Source of the DNA: CAZMGY01 sp964565945 [NCBI: uncultured bacterium]
Lineage (GTDB): Bacteria; GCA-001730085
Assembly (NCBI GenBank): GCA_964565945.1
Contig: CAZMGY010000012.1
Span: 62,001-126,000 of the forward strand
Length of the DNA: 64,000 nt
Direction of reading: 5' to 3'
A model generated the notes under the pieces. It had not been told where the DNA came from. It saw only the letters and a program-made list of their open reading frames with translations, and searched no databases. Positions 10,025 to 19,187 of the stretch are shown in pieces; the stretch's first letter is position 1, and every line of letters begins with the position of its first letter. Position numbers and translations under genes: made by a program.

Positions 10025-11524
10025 GTGGTGATTTCGGACATATTCACTTATTTTGAGGGACAGGCTGTTCAACTGAACCGAGTTCTTTGTGTTGCGAGTG
10101 ATCTTTGTGATTTTAACGAGCTCACGGGAGAACATTTGTGGGAGCAGTTATCTCGCGATAAAATCTTTGGGCGAAATGTGATTCGCGATCTTTACTTTGG
10201 GGGGCGCAAGGGTTATGTACCCCGGTTGGTGGTGGATACTTACCGTAATATAATTAATCAAGCCCCGCAGGATATTCAAAAAGAACTGAATCGATTGTTC
10301 GAACAAAGAATTAATGAATTAGCATGGACCGATGCTTTGGCTGAATACTTTGAGCAACGTTGTTCCTATCAAGGATCCTGGTCGATTCAGAAAGTTCAAG
10401 ACTATAGCATAGGTGCAGGAGTTTATTGTTTGAGTTTTGACTTGATTGATGCAGGGCGAACGGTTGATTTGTTTTTGAAGCGAGAATTCAAAGAAGGTTT
10501 TACTCTTAAACATGAATCGTTTTATCACGGTTTGCAAGTTTACTTGATAAATAAGGATAAGAGGCATCCACAGCCTTTTTATTATGCACAAAATCAAGGT
10601 ACCGCTTTGTCGATTGCGAAGCGGTTTCCTGGAGTCTCTTCGGAGCTGTTCTTTTCCCAGTGGCTTACACAAGACACTGAAGCGCAAAGTCGTGTTATCC
10701 ACAATTTGCTGCTTTGTTTGGGGGAGCATGCGGCCTTAGGAGATGTTTTTGGGCGCAATGACCGCCATCTTGGCAACAGTCATGTGGCTTGGGATTCAGG
10801 ATCTGATGCGTTTTTATGGAATGATCGTGATAAGCATGATTTCTGTCTCGATATTAGGCAAAGTCAGCAACTTTGGATGATTGATTTTGATATACAGTAT
10901 TTGCTTAAGCGGGATAATTATGATTGGATGCTCGAAGATATCCGCCAAGGCTTAAGCGAAATGAATCTTTTTACGGTGTTGTGGCCGCATTTTCTTTATG
11001 AGTCGAACGATGAGGAACTCTTGAAAGTCATCGATGTGTTTCAACAAGCTTATGAAGGCTTGTTGCAGCAGATGTGCAGAGAAGAGGCTTTAGACTGGAT
11101 TGATCAATGGGCTCAAAATATTTATGGAACCTCCGAAGTCCGTTCGCTCAGACACTCTTTAAGTGATCAAATCGACTATCTCTGTTCGGCATCTTGGAAG
11201 AAGTCCCATTACAGGGCTCTTTTGGTTGATTACCGTTATCGCTACACTATTAAACTGATTTTGCAGGATCGTTTAGACCAAGGAAAGCTCGCTGGGGAAT
11301 TCTTGCGTTATGTGGTGGCTCCCGAGTTGAGGGGAGCGGCGTTGCATTTGGAGGCTTTTCGAGGGGTCAGTGGACACTCTTTTTTAGATCAGGCTTCATT
11401 GCAGGAAAGGATGAGCTGGGAAGTTCTGGAAGGAGAATTAGAGGTGTTCTTAGGACAAGAGTGTTGGCTAGAGGTGCAAAGGAAAAAACAAGGCTTCGAA
11501 GAACAATTTGCAAGGATGTTTTAA
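10025..11524 (+). CDS. Atypical kinase-like protein (DRHxxN and DFD motifs), unknown substrate
   Basis: 499 residues, soluble, with no signal peptide. The central part carries the hallmarks of an atypical kinase fold: a possible ATP-anchoring lysine in FLKREF (K152), a catalytic-loop-like DRHLGN (residues 246-251) and a metal-site-like IDFD (286-289). DRHxxN followed by DFG is the arrangement of PI3/PI4 kinases. HipA and CotH-type kinases have related D-x-H-x-x-N and D-F/M-D motifs, so the exact branch is open. The N-terminal ~120 and C-terminal ~150 residues match nothing I recognise. The start is GTG 10025 (or GTG 10028), with no strong site, suggesting coupling to the tautomerase-like gene. 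Its stop directly abuts the trpF start. Whether it acts on protein, lipid or a small molecule cannot be read from the sequence. Confidence 0.5.
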   Translation: MVISDIFTYFEGQAVQLNRVLCVASDLCDFNELTGEHLWEQLSRDKIFGRNVIRDLYFGGRKGYVPRLVVDTYRNIINQAPQDIQKELNRLFEQRINELAWTDALAEYFEQRCSYQGSWSIQKVQDYSIGAGVYCLSFDLIDAGRTVDLFLKREFKEGFTLKHESFYHGLQVYLINKDKRHPQPFYYAQNQGTALSIAKRFPGVSSELFFSQWLTQDTEAQSRVIHNLLLCLGEHAALGDVFGRNDRHLGNSHVAWDSGSDAFLWNDRDKHDFCLDIRQSQQLWMIDFDIQYLLKRDNYDWMLEDIRQGLSEMNLFTVLWPHFLYESNDEELLKVIDVFQQAYEGLLQQMCREEALDWIDQWAQNIYGTSEVRSLRHSLSDQIDYLCSASWKKSHYRALLVDYRYRYTIKLILQDRLDQGKLAGEFLRYVVAPELRGAALHLEAFRGVSGHSFLDQASLQERMSWEVLEGELEVFLGQECWLEVQRKKQGFEEQFARMF

Positions 11525-12142
11525 ATGAAGGTCAAAATATGTGGTTTAACACGTTTAGAGGATGCTAGCCTGGCGGTGGAGTTGGGTGCTGATTATTTGG
11601 GCTTTATTTTTTATCCGCCCAGTCCACGTTATATGAAGCCCAAACAAGTTAAGGAGATTTTAGCCGTTTTACCTGCAGGAACTTATCGGTCCGTGGGTGT
11701 GTTTGTTAATGCGTCGTTGCAGGATATTCAGGATATTAAAGCTCAAAGTGGTATCGATATGGTTCAGCTTCACGGTGAAGAGAGGCCCTCATTTGTCGCT
11801 GAACTGGATCCGGATTCTGTGATTAAGGTTTTAAGGGCTCAATCGACTTCTGATATGGACATTTGGCTTAAGCAACCGTACCTATTGATTGATGGTGATG
11901 CCAGAGAAGAATATGGTGGTCGCGGGGTCCAAGCCAACTGGGCCGTTGCGGCTCAATGTAAAACCGTATATAATGGTATTTTGCTATTGGCAGGTGGTTT
12001 GACACAAGATAATGTGCTGCTTGCTATGGAAAGGGTTCAACCAGATGGGGTGGATGTGTCCAGTGGCGTGGAAAGTGCCCCAGGCATTAAAGATCCCCAG
12101 AAAATGAGTCAGTTTATCAATCGGGCGAAACGGAGTGAATAG
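11525..12142 (+). CDS. trpF: Phosphoribosylanthranilate isomerase TrpF
   Basis: Catalyses the Amadori rearrangement of phosphoribosylanthranilate, the third step from chorismate to tryptophan. The 205-residue protein opens with the KICGLT signature carrying the catalytic Cys. It continues with [16 protein letters not shown] and ends with LAGGL and GVDVSSGVE phosphate-binding segments of the TIM barrel. The ATG follows directly on the stop of the kinase-like gene and the gene ends two bases before trpB, so it is inside an operon. trpE, G, D and C are not in the window. Confidence 0.96.
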   Translation: MKVKICGLTRLEDASLAVELGADYLGFIFYPPSPRYMKPKQVKEILAVLPAGTYRSVGVFVNASLQDIQDIKAQSGIDMVQLHGEERPSFVAELDPDSVIKVLRAQSTSDMDIWLKQPYLLIDGDAREEYGGRGVQANWAVAAQCKTVYNGILLLAGGLTQDNVLLAMERVQPDGVDVSSGVESAPGIKDPQKMSQFINRAKRSE

Positions 12143-12144
12143 GA

Positions 12145-13320
12145 ATGTCTAAACGAAAACAAGGTTACTTTGGTGAGTATGGAGGATGTTTTATTCCTGA
12201 AATTTTACATCCAGCCTTGGAAAATCTTGCAAAAATATACAAAACATTTAAGAGTGACAAAGAGTTTAAGCAGGAGTTTCAGGAATTGCTAGAAAATTAT
12301 GTCGGGCGTCCTACGCCCCTATATCTCGCTAAAAATCTTTCGGATGTGGTGGGGTGTAAAATTTACTTGAAGCGTGAAGATCTTAATCACACTGGGGCCC
12401 ATAAAATCAATAACACAATTGGACAAGCGTTGCTCACCAAACGGATGGGGAAAACACGTGTGATTGCCGAGACAGGGGCAGGGCAACATGGTGTGGCTAC
12501 GGCCACGGTGTGTGCTCTTTTGAATCTCGATTGTGTGATTTATATGGGAGAAGAAGATATTTATCGTCAGGAACTTAATGTGTTTCGGATGGAGATTATG
12601 GGGGCTAACGTGGTGACAGTTGCGTCGGGTAGTAAAACACTGAAAGATGCGACCAATGAAGCTTTGCGTGACTGGGCTTCTTCGGTTGAGAATACTCACT
12701 ACATTATTGGATCGGTAGTTGGACCGCATCCTTTTCCTACAATTGTGCGTGATTTTCAGTCGGTGATCGGACGAGAAGCACGCAAGCAAATTCTTAAAGC
12801 CGAAGGGCGTTTACCAGATTATTTGTTAGCCTGTGTGGGTGGGGGAAGTAACGCCATGGGCTTGTTTCATCCCTTTTACAAAGAGGCTGTTCACCTGATA
12901 GGTGTTGAGGCTGGAGGTCATGGATTGACTTCAGATGCTCATTGCGCGACTTTGCTTAAAGGAAAGCCTGGTGTGATACATGGATGTCGCAGTTATTTGT
13001 TGCAAGATAAATATGGACAGGTGAAAAAAACACACTCTGTGTCAGCTGGTTTAGATTATCCGGGTGTAGGGCCTGAACATAGTTTTTATCGTGATACGGA
13101 GCGAGCGGAGTATCATGTGATCAATGATAAAGAGGCGTTGAAGGCTTTTCAGATTTTATCGGAAACAGAGGGAATTATTCCAGCCCTTGAGACCTCGCAT
13201 GCGATTGGTTATTTGTTAAAAAACAAAGATCGCTTTAAAGAGGAGGATATTGTTGTGATCAACTTATCGGGACGTGGTGATAAGGATGTGACCCAAGTGA
13301 AAGAGATTTTAGGAAATTAG
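12145..13320 (+). CDS. trpB: Tryptophan synthase beta subunit TrpB
   Basis: The PLP enzyme that joins indole and serine into tryptophan within the alpha2-beta2 complex. The N-terminal YFGEYGG, the PLP lysine in [11 protein letters not shown] and the phosphate-binding GGGSNAMG loop are all present. The 391-residue length matches TrpB1-type enzymes, which pair with TrpA. It sits between trpF and trpA with short spacers. Confidence 0.97.
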   Translation: MSKRKQGYFGEYGGCFIPEILHPALENLAKIYKTFKSDKEFKQEFQELLENYVGRPTPLYLAKNLSDVVGCKIYLKREDLNHTGAHKINNTIGQALLTKRMGKTRVIAETGAGQHGVATATVCALLNLDCVIYMGEEDIYRQELNVFRMEIMGANVVTVASGSKTLKDATNEALRDWASSVENTHYIIGSVVGPHPFPTIVRDFQSVIGREARKQILKAEGRLPDYLLACVGGGSNAMGLFHPFYKEAVHLIGVEAGGHGLTSDAHCATLLKGKPGVIHGCRSYLLQDKYGQVKKTHSVSAGLDYPGVGPEHSFYRDTERAEYHVINDKEALKAFQILSETEGIIPALETSHAIGYLLKNKDRFKEEDIVVINLSGRGDKDVTQVKEILGN

Positions 13321-13331
13321 GAGTTGTTCAT

Positions 13332-14099
13332 ATGAATCGAGTGCGAGAGGCTTTTTCTAAGGGGCCTATATTTGTTCCTTTTTTGACTGCGGGCTATCCC
13401 GATTCGGAGACTTTTATCGATTTGGTTGTTTTATTGGCCGAAGAGGGAGCTGGTTTGATTGAAATTGGCTTGCCGTTTTCTGATCCTGTGGCTGATGGAA
13501 AAGTGATTCAAGTGGCTTCGCAAAAAGTTTTGGATGCTGGCATGAATGTGTATAAGGCATTTGAACTGATTCAACAGATTCGCGAGCGTACCGATGTGCC
13601 TATTGCTGTGATGACATATTATAACATTGTGATGCACAAAGGTGTGAAGAGCTTTGTGAAGCAATGTGTCGATCATGGTGTTGATGGCTTGATTGTTCCC
13701 GATTTGATTGTTGAAGAGGCTGATGAGTTAATCAAGGAGTTGCGCAACCAATTGGCTTTAACGTTCTTTTTGTGTCCAACAACGCCAGAACATCGTGTGG
13801 CGACGATTGTTAAAAAAACAAGTGGATTTCTCTATTATGTGTCACGAATGGGTGTGACTGGTGTGGGAGGTTTAGATTTTCAAAAAATCAAAGACCGCCT
13901 GACGACTATTAAGGAGCAAACCGATATTCCAGTGGCCCTTGGTTTTGGAATTTCGCAGCCTAAAGAAGCCAAAGAATTTGCCTCGTATGTGGACGGTATT
14001 ATTATGGGAAGTGCCTTGATTCAAAAAATAGATGCGGTGCGTGACGAAGAAGATTTCTTTAAATATGTGCGAGAATTTGTGAGACCCTTCATTTGGTAG
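13332..14099 (+). CDS. trpA: Tryptophan synthase alpha subunit TrpA
   Basis: Cleaves indole-3-glycerol phosphate and channels indole to TrpB. The 255-residue TIM barrel has the EIGLPFSDPVADG signature with both catalytic acids, GVDGLIVPDL, and the phosphate-binding GFGIS. One small departure is ADGK where ADGP is usual. The ATG is preceded by AGGAG. It is followed after five bases by maf, which continues the same transcription unit. Confidence 0.96.
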   Translation: MNRVREAFSKGPIFVPFLTAGYPDSETFIDLVVLLAEEGAGLIEIGLPFSDPVADGKVIQVASQKVLDAGMNVYKAFELIQQIRERTDVPIAVMTYYNIVMHKGVKSFVKQCVDHGVDGLIVPDLIVEEADELIKELRNQLALTFFLCPTTPEHRVATIVKKTSGFLYYVSRMGVTGVGGLDFQKIKDRLTTIKEQTDIPVALGFGISQPKEAKEFASYVDGIIMGSALIQKIDAVRDEEDFFKYVREFVRPFIW

Positions 14100-14104
14100 T
14101 GACT

Positions 14105-14701
14105 ATGACCTCGCGCTTGATTCTTGCTTCGGCTTCACCTCAACGTTCGGATATATTACAAAAATGTTGCTTGCATTTTGTAGTGGTTCCCGCTGCGATT
14201 GAGGAATGGGAGGATGAGCAAGCTGATCCGGTTGAGTTGAGCCAAAAAAATGCTGAAATGAAAGCTCAGGCGGTCGCCGAGGCTTATCCTGATGATGTGG
14301 TTGTGGCCGCCGATACAATTGTTTTGTCTCGAGGTAAAGTTCTCAGTAAACCCCAAAATTTTGACCATGCCCTACAAATGTTTGAAAGCTATCAAAATCA
14401 AGTTGTGTCGGTTTTTTCTGGTGTGGCAGTGCATTATCAAGATCGTCTTGTTAGCAGGGTTGATGAGACGAAGATTCGGATGCGTTCTTATTCTCAAGAG
14501 CAGTATTTGAAAATGGCTCAGAAACTTTTTTCTTTGGATAAGTCTGGAGGTTTTACGATTGAAGGCATGGGGGCTGTCTTGTTTGATGCTTTGGAAGGTT
14601 CGTTTTACAACGTTTTAGGTTTACCCGTTCATCTGCTCCATGACCTTATGGCTGATGTGGGGTTAAGTTTGTGGGACTTTCGCGAGGTTGACAATGCATG
14701 A
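14105..14701 (+). CDS. maf: Maf-family nucleoside triphosphate pyrophosphatase
   Basis: Hydrolyses non-canonical or pyrimidine nucleotides (dTTP/UTP-type) to monophosphates; the family is also tied to septum inhibition. The N-terminal LILASASPQR, the central VVAADTIV and the SGGFTIEG segment are the family motifs. I chose the ATG at 14105, giving MTSRLILASASPQR, over a TTG at 14093 that would overlap trpA. The length of 198 residues is normal. It overlaps the next gene by eight bases. Confidence 0.92.
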   Translation: MTSRLILASASPQRSDILQKCCLHFVVVPAAIEEWEDEQADPVELSQKNAEMKAQAVAEAYPDDVVVAADTIVLSRGKVLSKPQNFDHALQMFESYQNQVVSVFSGVAVHYQDRLVSRVDETKIRMRSYSQEQYLKMAQKLFSLDKSGGFTIEGMGAVLFDALEGSFYNVLGLPVHLLHDLMADVGLSLWDFREVDNA

Positions 14702-15650
14702 TGTGATTCAAATGCTTGTAGATAAGAAAGTAAGCTTATCTCCTTTGGCTGGTGTTTCGGATATGGCCTTTCGCCTTATGTGTCGCAAATTTGGCTGTCC
14801 GTATGCGTTCACCGAGATGATTGATGCACGTGCCATTTTGAGTGCCAGACAAAGTACTTTTCTCATGATGGCGACCAACGATGAAGATACTCCTTTGGGG
14901 GTGCAGATTGTGGGTGACAAGATTGATGATATTGTTGAGGCGGCTAAAGTGTGTCGCGATCGTGGCATTGATATGATTAATATCAATGCGGCTTGCCCTG
15001 TTCCAAAAATTAAGCGCAAGGGCAAGGGTGTGGCCATGATGAATGAGCCTGATAAAATTGGGGTGATGCTGCGACGATTGGTTCAGGCGACGGAATTACC
15101 TGTGGTTTTAAAGATACGCAGTGGCTTTAACCAAGATTCATTGAACTACATGGAGGTGAGTCAACGTGCCGAAGACGAAGGGGCTGCGGCTATTTTTATT
15201 CATCCTCGCCATGCCGAAGCTAAATATGCGGGACCTTTATCTAAGGAGCACATTGTCGAGATGAAACAGAAACTTAAGATTCCTGTTTTTGCCAGTGGCA
15301 ATCTTCTTAAAGCTCAAGATGTGATCAATATGTTGAATGACACTGGCTGTGATGGTGTGTCCATTGCACGAGGTTCGATGGGACAGCCGTGGATTTTTGC
15401 GCAGAGTTTGGCCTTACTTGAAGGGCGAAAACCGATGGAGAAACCATCTTTGGACGAAATTAAAGCAATGGTGAAAGAACATTTTGCATTGATGTGCCAA
15501 GTGCATCCTTTTGATCGTGCCTTGCCACGGATGTATAAGCATTTGACTTGGTATTTCACCAAGCATAAGCGTTTGGATGAGTTGATGCGCCGTTTGCGTG
15601 CTGATGTGGGCAGTGAAGAGCAGTTTGCGACTTTTGTGGAGCAGTTTTGA
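14694..15650 (+). CDS. dus: tRNA-dihydrouridine synthase (Dus family)
   Basis: A flavoenzyme that reduces uridines in tRNA to dihydrouridine. The protein shows the FMN-binding start SPLAGVSDMAFR, the catalytic-cysteine region INAACPVPKIKRKGKG (GCP is more usual than ACP), KIRSGF, and the C-terminal DGVSIARGSMGQPWIF. The ATG at 14694 has a GAGG site six bases upstream; the frame also offers a TTG at 14688. About 318 residues, a normal length. It is the last gene of the run that begins at the tautomerase-like gene. Which Dus subfamily (A, B or C) cannot be decided by eye, though the overall pattern is DusB-like. Confidence 0.93.
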   Translation: MHDVIQMLVDKKVSLSPLAGVSDMAFRLMCRKFGCPYAFTEMIDARAILSARQSTFLMMATNDEDTPLGVQIVGDKIDDIVEAAKVCRDRGIDMININAACPVPKIKRKGKGVAMMNEPDKIGVMLRRLVQATELPVVLKIRSGFNQDSLNYMEVSQRAEDEGAAAIFIHPRHAEAKYAGPLSKEHIVEMKQKLKIPVFASGNLLKAQDVINMLNDTGCDGVSIARGSMGQPWIFAQSLALLEGRKPMEKPSLDEIKAMVKEHFALMCQVHPFDRALPRMYKHLTWYFTKHKRLDELMRRLRADVGSEEQFATFVEQF

Positions 15651-15858
15651 TCAATTGCATCGCCGTTTTAACCCCAATGTTTTTGAGTTATTTGGTTAAC
15701 TGTTGAGCCTTAATGGTTTGTTCGATATTCATAAAAACTATTCTATCATAGCTAGAACATGATAAAATGGAGCCCGTTGGTAGAAATCCTCAGCTCCATG
15801 GGGATGACAGTAACTTATGAGGCCTGTCTTAAGACAAAGGATAGACGAGGGAATTTCG

Positions 15859-16824
15859 ATGAGTACAAAATTATTCAATATTATATTATTAACGGGTATT
15901 GTGGTCTCTGCAAATATACCTCAAGCAGATGCTTACTGGATTTGGACGCCCAAATCGAAAAAATGGATCAATCCCAGATATTCGGCAAAGGATAACCCTG
16001 AAGAGCAATTTGAATGGGCTCAAAACTTTTACAAAGAAGGCAACTTTAAACGTGCCCTCAAAGAGTTTCGTAAGATTGTGCAGGAGTATCCAAAATCGAG
16101 CTATGCCCCTGAGGCTCTTTTCTTTTCGGGTAATTGTTTTATGAAGCTTCGTAAATATTACGATGCTTATTTGGAATTTCAAAAAATCCTAGAAAAGTAT
16201 CCAGGTTCAAGTCGCGTTCAAGATGTTGTTAAGAAGCAAGTGCAAATAGCAAATCATTATTTTTATCGGGAAGATTTAAAGATTTTGGGCTCTAAAATTC
16301 CTCGGACTTACGAATATCCGATTGAAATTTATTCACAAATTGTTAAGAACTCTCCTTATGGCAAATATGCAGACTATGCTCAGTTCTATTTTGCGGAATC
16401 GTACCGTTTGGCTAACAAGTTTGACGAAGCGATTGAAGCCTATGAAACCTTGGTCAATCGGTTCCCTCAAAGTGAATATGTGCCCGAAAGTCGCTACAAG
16501 ATTGCTTTGAGCTCAACGGTATCTTCGTCGACAGAAGTGGCTTACACCGAACGGGAGAGAGAGAAGGCTATTTCTGAATTTGAAGCCTATATGCAAAAGA
16601 ATGATCAGATGCCACGGGTTAATATTGCGCGTCAAGAAATGGAAAAACTTAAAAAGAAGAATGCTGAAAAAATCTTGGGCATTGCTCGTTTGTATGAAAA
16701 GCGTCGCAAGTACAAGGCTGCGTTGATGTATTACAAAGATTTTTATCGAAAATATGCTGACCATGAAAAAGGTGGTATGGTGAAAAATAAAATTGATGAA
16801 CTTTCTCAGAAGATTGATTCATAA
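15859..16824 (+). CDS. TPR outer-membrane assembly protein, BamD-like
   Basis: The start at ATG 15859 has a GAGG site and gives a classical signal peptide ending ...PQADA; an in-frame ATG at 15817 would put 14 charged residues in front of it and is unlikely. The mature protein opens with YWIWTP...WINP and then has tetratricopeptide-type helical pairs (ALKEFRKIVQEYPKSSYAPEA and similar; about residues 45-160 and 185-260, with a last repeat near 290-320). This is the layout of BamD/YfiO-like proteins, which with BamA insert beta-barrel proteins into the outer membrane. There is no lipobox cysteine, unlike E. coli BamD, so anchoring may differ. lptE follows after 18 bases. Confidence 0.75.
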   Translation: MSTKLFNIILLTGIVVSANIPQADAYWIWTPKSKKWINPRYSAKDNPEEQFEWAQNFYKEGNFKRALKEFRKIVQEYPKSSYAPEALFFSGNCFMKLRKYYDAYLEFQKILEKYPGSSRVQDVVKKQVQIANHYFYREDLKILGSKIPRTYEYPIEIYSQIVKNSPYGKYADYAQFYFAESYRLANKFDEAIEAYETLVNRFPQSEYVPESRYKIALSSTVSSSTEVAYTEREREKAISEFEAYMQKNDQMPRVNIARQEMEKLKKKNAEKILGIARLYEKRRKYKAALMYYKDFYRKYADHEKGGMVKNKIDELSQKIDS

Positions 16825-16842
16825 ATGTGTATGGGGGGATCT

Positions 16843-17373
16843 ATGACAAAATATTGGGTCTTGCTGGTGTTATTGCTGGGGAGTGGAGCAGGCTGTGGGT
16901 ACACCACTCAGGGGATGTTACCTCCAGATGTGCAACGTATTTCCATACCCATGTTCAAAAATGAAACCTTTCGGTTAAGTAAAACAAAATATACGTTTAA
17001 ACGTGATGTTGAACAAATGGTGACTGATGCGCTAATTCAGGACTTCTTAGAGGATGGCCAATTGCGAGTTGTCGATTCGTCTCAAGCTCAATGGATGCTG
17101 GAAGGTAGTATAACGGGCTACGAAACAGAAGCTTTGCGCTATAGTCGTTTTGATTTGAACCTTCTTGAGGAAATTCGGGTTGTGATGACGGTATCGATAA
17201 CCCTCAAAGATATTGAATTGGATAAAATCTTGTGGCACAACGAAGAGATTCGTCGCGAAGAAGATTTTTATGTTGCAGGATCTATTTTGGATGAAGAAGA
17301 AAGTGCTGTTCGTCAGGCGTCGGAGCGTATGGCCAAAGATATTATGATTCAAGTTCTCGAGAGATGGTATTAA
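16843..17373 (+). CDS. lptE: LPS-assembly lipoprotein LptE
   Basis: Plugs and matures the LptD barrel that delivers lipopolysaccharide to the outer leaflet. The ATG at 16843 follows a GGGGGGAT site and gives a lipoprotein signal with lipobox GAGC followed by GYTTQG, the usual LptE start (CGY). About 176 residues with alternating strand/helix pattern and a C-terminal amphipathic helix, as in the family. Its presence is strong evidence that the organism makes an LPS-type outer membrane. It lies between a BamD-like gene and holA; in many diderms lptE is next to holA. Confidence 0.85.
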   Translation: MTKYWVLLVLLLGSGAGCGYTTQGMLPPDVQRISIPMFKNETFRLSKTKYTFKRDVEQMVTDALIQDFLEDGQLRVVDSSQAQWMLEGSITGYETEALRYSRFDLNLLEEIRVVMTVSITLKDIELDKILWHNEEIRREEDFYVAGSILDEEESAVRQASERMAKDIMIQVLERWY

Positions 17374-17376
17374 TCC

Positions 17377-18339
17377 ATGTTGGTCGAGGTGGCGCAATTA
17401 TCTTTAGACGAATTGGCTCCTGTCTATGTTTTTGCGGGTCAAGATGCCTATATGAAACAAAAAGTGACGCAGGCCTTTCAATCGAAAGTATCTGAGGCTG
17501 GTCGTCTGCCAGATTTTGACTATTTTTATTTTAAATCTGAAGATCTCAATATTTTTCAAGTCATGGAATCATGTTTGTCGATGCCGTTTATGCAGAGCAA
17601 AGTGCTTGTATTGTGTGATGGGGCGGATGTCTTGGCGAAAAATATTGAGCTATTGGACTATTTGAAAAATCCCTCGGAAACAACCTGTTTGGTGTTATTT
17701 TTTCAAGATAAACGGAAGCTTAGCAAAGCCATCAAAACGGTAGCACGGGTTGGGTCTTTGGATGCTTTGGACCACAAGGGTTTTGCTGTTTGGATGCAAG
17801 ATTATATGAAAACGCATGGTGTTCAGCTTGAGTGTTTAGCTAAATCTTTGATTCAAGCTCAATACAAAGGTAATTTGCTAGCGATGGAGCGTGAGGTCGA
17901 AAAATTGGTAACCTTTGCTGGGCCCAATGCAATCATTACAGCTGAGTCTGTGAAACAGCTGTTGGTGACTGTGGAGGCCGCGGGTGTTTTTGAACTGATA
18001 GAGGCGATGACGTCCCAGAAGTATGGATTGTTCATGAATAGATTGCAGGCTATGTTGCATGCGGAGACAAGTGGTCATGAAGTGATTGGGGTTTTGGTCT
18101 GGCATTTTAAGCGCTTATGGAGCGTGCGACAGTTTTTGAACCAAGGACTTAGTCCTTGGGAGATGGCTCAACGTTTGCATATGAAAGAGTGGGCACTTAA
18201 TAAGGTTTTGCCTCAAGTGAAGCGTCTGAAGAAGAATGACTTCGAGCAGATTTTTTCACGTCTGTATCATTTAGATGTGGCTCTCAAAAATAATCGTCTA
18301 CCTTCTAAAGTTTTGTTGCAAGCATTTGCTTTGGCCTAA
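17377..18339 (+). CDS. holA: DNA polymerase III delta subunit HolA
   Basis: The clamp-loader subunit that opens the beta sliding clamp. The 320-residue protein has the N-terminal APVYVFAGQDAYMK, the acidic/hydrophobic CLVLFF strand of the AAA-like domain, and the C-terminal collar region with VLVWHFKRLW, matching HolA proteins. There is no functional Walker A, as expected. It starts three bases after lptE, a common pairing. A hairpin follows directly. Confidence 0.9.
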   Translation: MLVEVAQLSLDELAPVYVFAGQDAYMKQKVTQAFQSKVSEAGRLPDFDYFYFKSEDLNIFQVMESCLSMPFMQSKVLVLCDGADVLAKNIELLDYLKNPSETTCLVLFFQDKRKLSKAIKTVARVGSLDALDHKGFAVWMQDYMKTHGVQLECLAKSLIQAQYKGNLLAMEREVEKLVTFAGPNAIITAESVKQLLVTVEAAGVFELIEAMTSQKYGLFMNRLQAMLHAETSGHEVIGVLVWHFKRLWSVRQFLNQGLSPWEMAQRLHMKEWALNKVLPQVKRLKKNDFEQIFSRLYHLDVALKNNRLPSKVLLQAFALA

Positions 18340-18343
18340 AAGA

Positions 18344-18384
18344 CAAAAAACTCCTAACACAAGCTTTATTAGGAGTTTCCTTAT
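18344..18384 (-). terminator. Intrinsic terminator between convergent holA and rpsT
   Basis: A 10-bp perfect stem (18348-18357 with 18369-18378, AAACTCCTAA against TTAGGAGTTT). On the minus strand it is followed by a run of six T, so it is best read as the rpsT terminator. On the plus strand the T run is weaker, but it may also stop holA transcription. Confidence 0.85.
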
Positions 18385-18400
18385 TATTCTAAGAAATCAA

Positions 18401-18667
18401 TTAAGACAGGAGAGCTGAAAGCTTTTCTGCTAATTTGGTTTTGTGACGATTGGCATAGTTTTTATGCACAAGGCCTTTCTGAGCCGCACGATCAAGATGA
18501 GAAAATGCTTTTTTGATATATAAGCTAGCGTTTTCTTGATCGCCAGCTGCAATGCTTTGATCGGTTTTCTTAACAAATGTTCTCATAGTGGATTTAACCC
18601 CATTATTACGCAAACGTTTGATAGCATCTGTTTTAACGCGTTTTTTAGCAGACTTTAAATTTGGCAC
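18401..18667 (-). CDS. rpsT: Ribosomal protein S20
   Basis: A small-subunit protein that binds the 5' domain of 16S rRNA early in assembly. 88 residues, strongly basic, starting MPNLKSAKKR with the conserved KSAKKR...R..N...KS pattern and the C-terminal NYANRHKTKLAEKL. The start is a GTG with an AGAGGTG site. It stands alone on the minus strand with its own strong promoter (18715-18743) and terminator. Confidence 0.97.
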   Translation of the reverse strand: MPNLKSAKKRVKTDAIKRLRNNGVKSTMRTFVKKTDQSIAAGDQENASLYIKKAFSHLDRAAQKGLVHKNYANRHKTKLAEKLSALLS

Positions 18668-18714
18668 GTGTACACCTCTAAATCATCAAAAATTAGACAA
18701 AATCCTAAGTAACT

Positions 18715-18743
18715 ATATTAATCAACTATGTTAACTTTGTCAA
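18715..18743 (-). promoter_or_regulatory. Sigma-70 promoter of rpsT
   Basis: Read on the minus strand: TTGACA (18743-18738), a 17-base spacer, then TAATAT (18720-18715). This is a near-consensus housekeeping promoter and gives a leader of about 40 bases to the rpsT GTG. Confidence 0.85.
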
Positions 18744-19187
18744 TATTCATTTTTCTGCTCCTTTAAGGCTTATTGAAGAGATTTGCTGAGGGGCGTTCTT
18801 GGGGATAAATCCGAGATTATGAGCATTTGGCTACTTTGGGATCAATGTGAAATTTAGCTAGGCGGCGGGGATTATATCTCTAAGAATAATGAAAAATGTG
18901 TCTAAAAATCGCATGTGGGGTGGGACCTATTAGTGAATTTATTAAGGGTGTTGTCGCTCTGGACTTAAAGGATATGTCATGCTGAAAAGGCTTAACTGGA
19001 CATCTTAGCTAAAGGTTTGCTTGACATGGTTAGGACTCAGGGTTAAATTTAAAATTTTGGGGGAGTCTGTCCTTCTCACTACAACCTATGTCAACATTAA
19101 CCATCTCATGGCGAAGGTTAGCTTGTAACAAGGCTTCCCTGAAATTTTTTTATAGCTCTCATTGTTAAGTGTACTAGGAATTACGGC
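18744..19187. other. Gene-poor gap upstream of a decayed gene
   Basis: About 440 bases with stops in all frames and no convincing gene, RNA or repeat. It lies between the divergent rpsT promoter and the CsgG-like relic and may be the more eroded 5' half of that relic, but I could not recognise any family motif in it. Confidence 0.5.

Noticed and set aside
15759-15995. 78-codon frame before the BamD-like gene
   Set aside because: It overlaps the well-supported signal peptide of that gene in another frame and has no ribosome-binding site.
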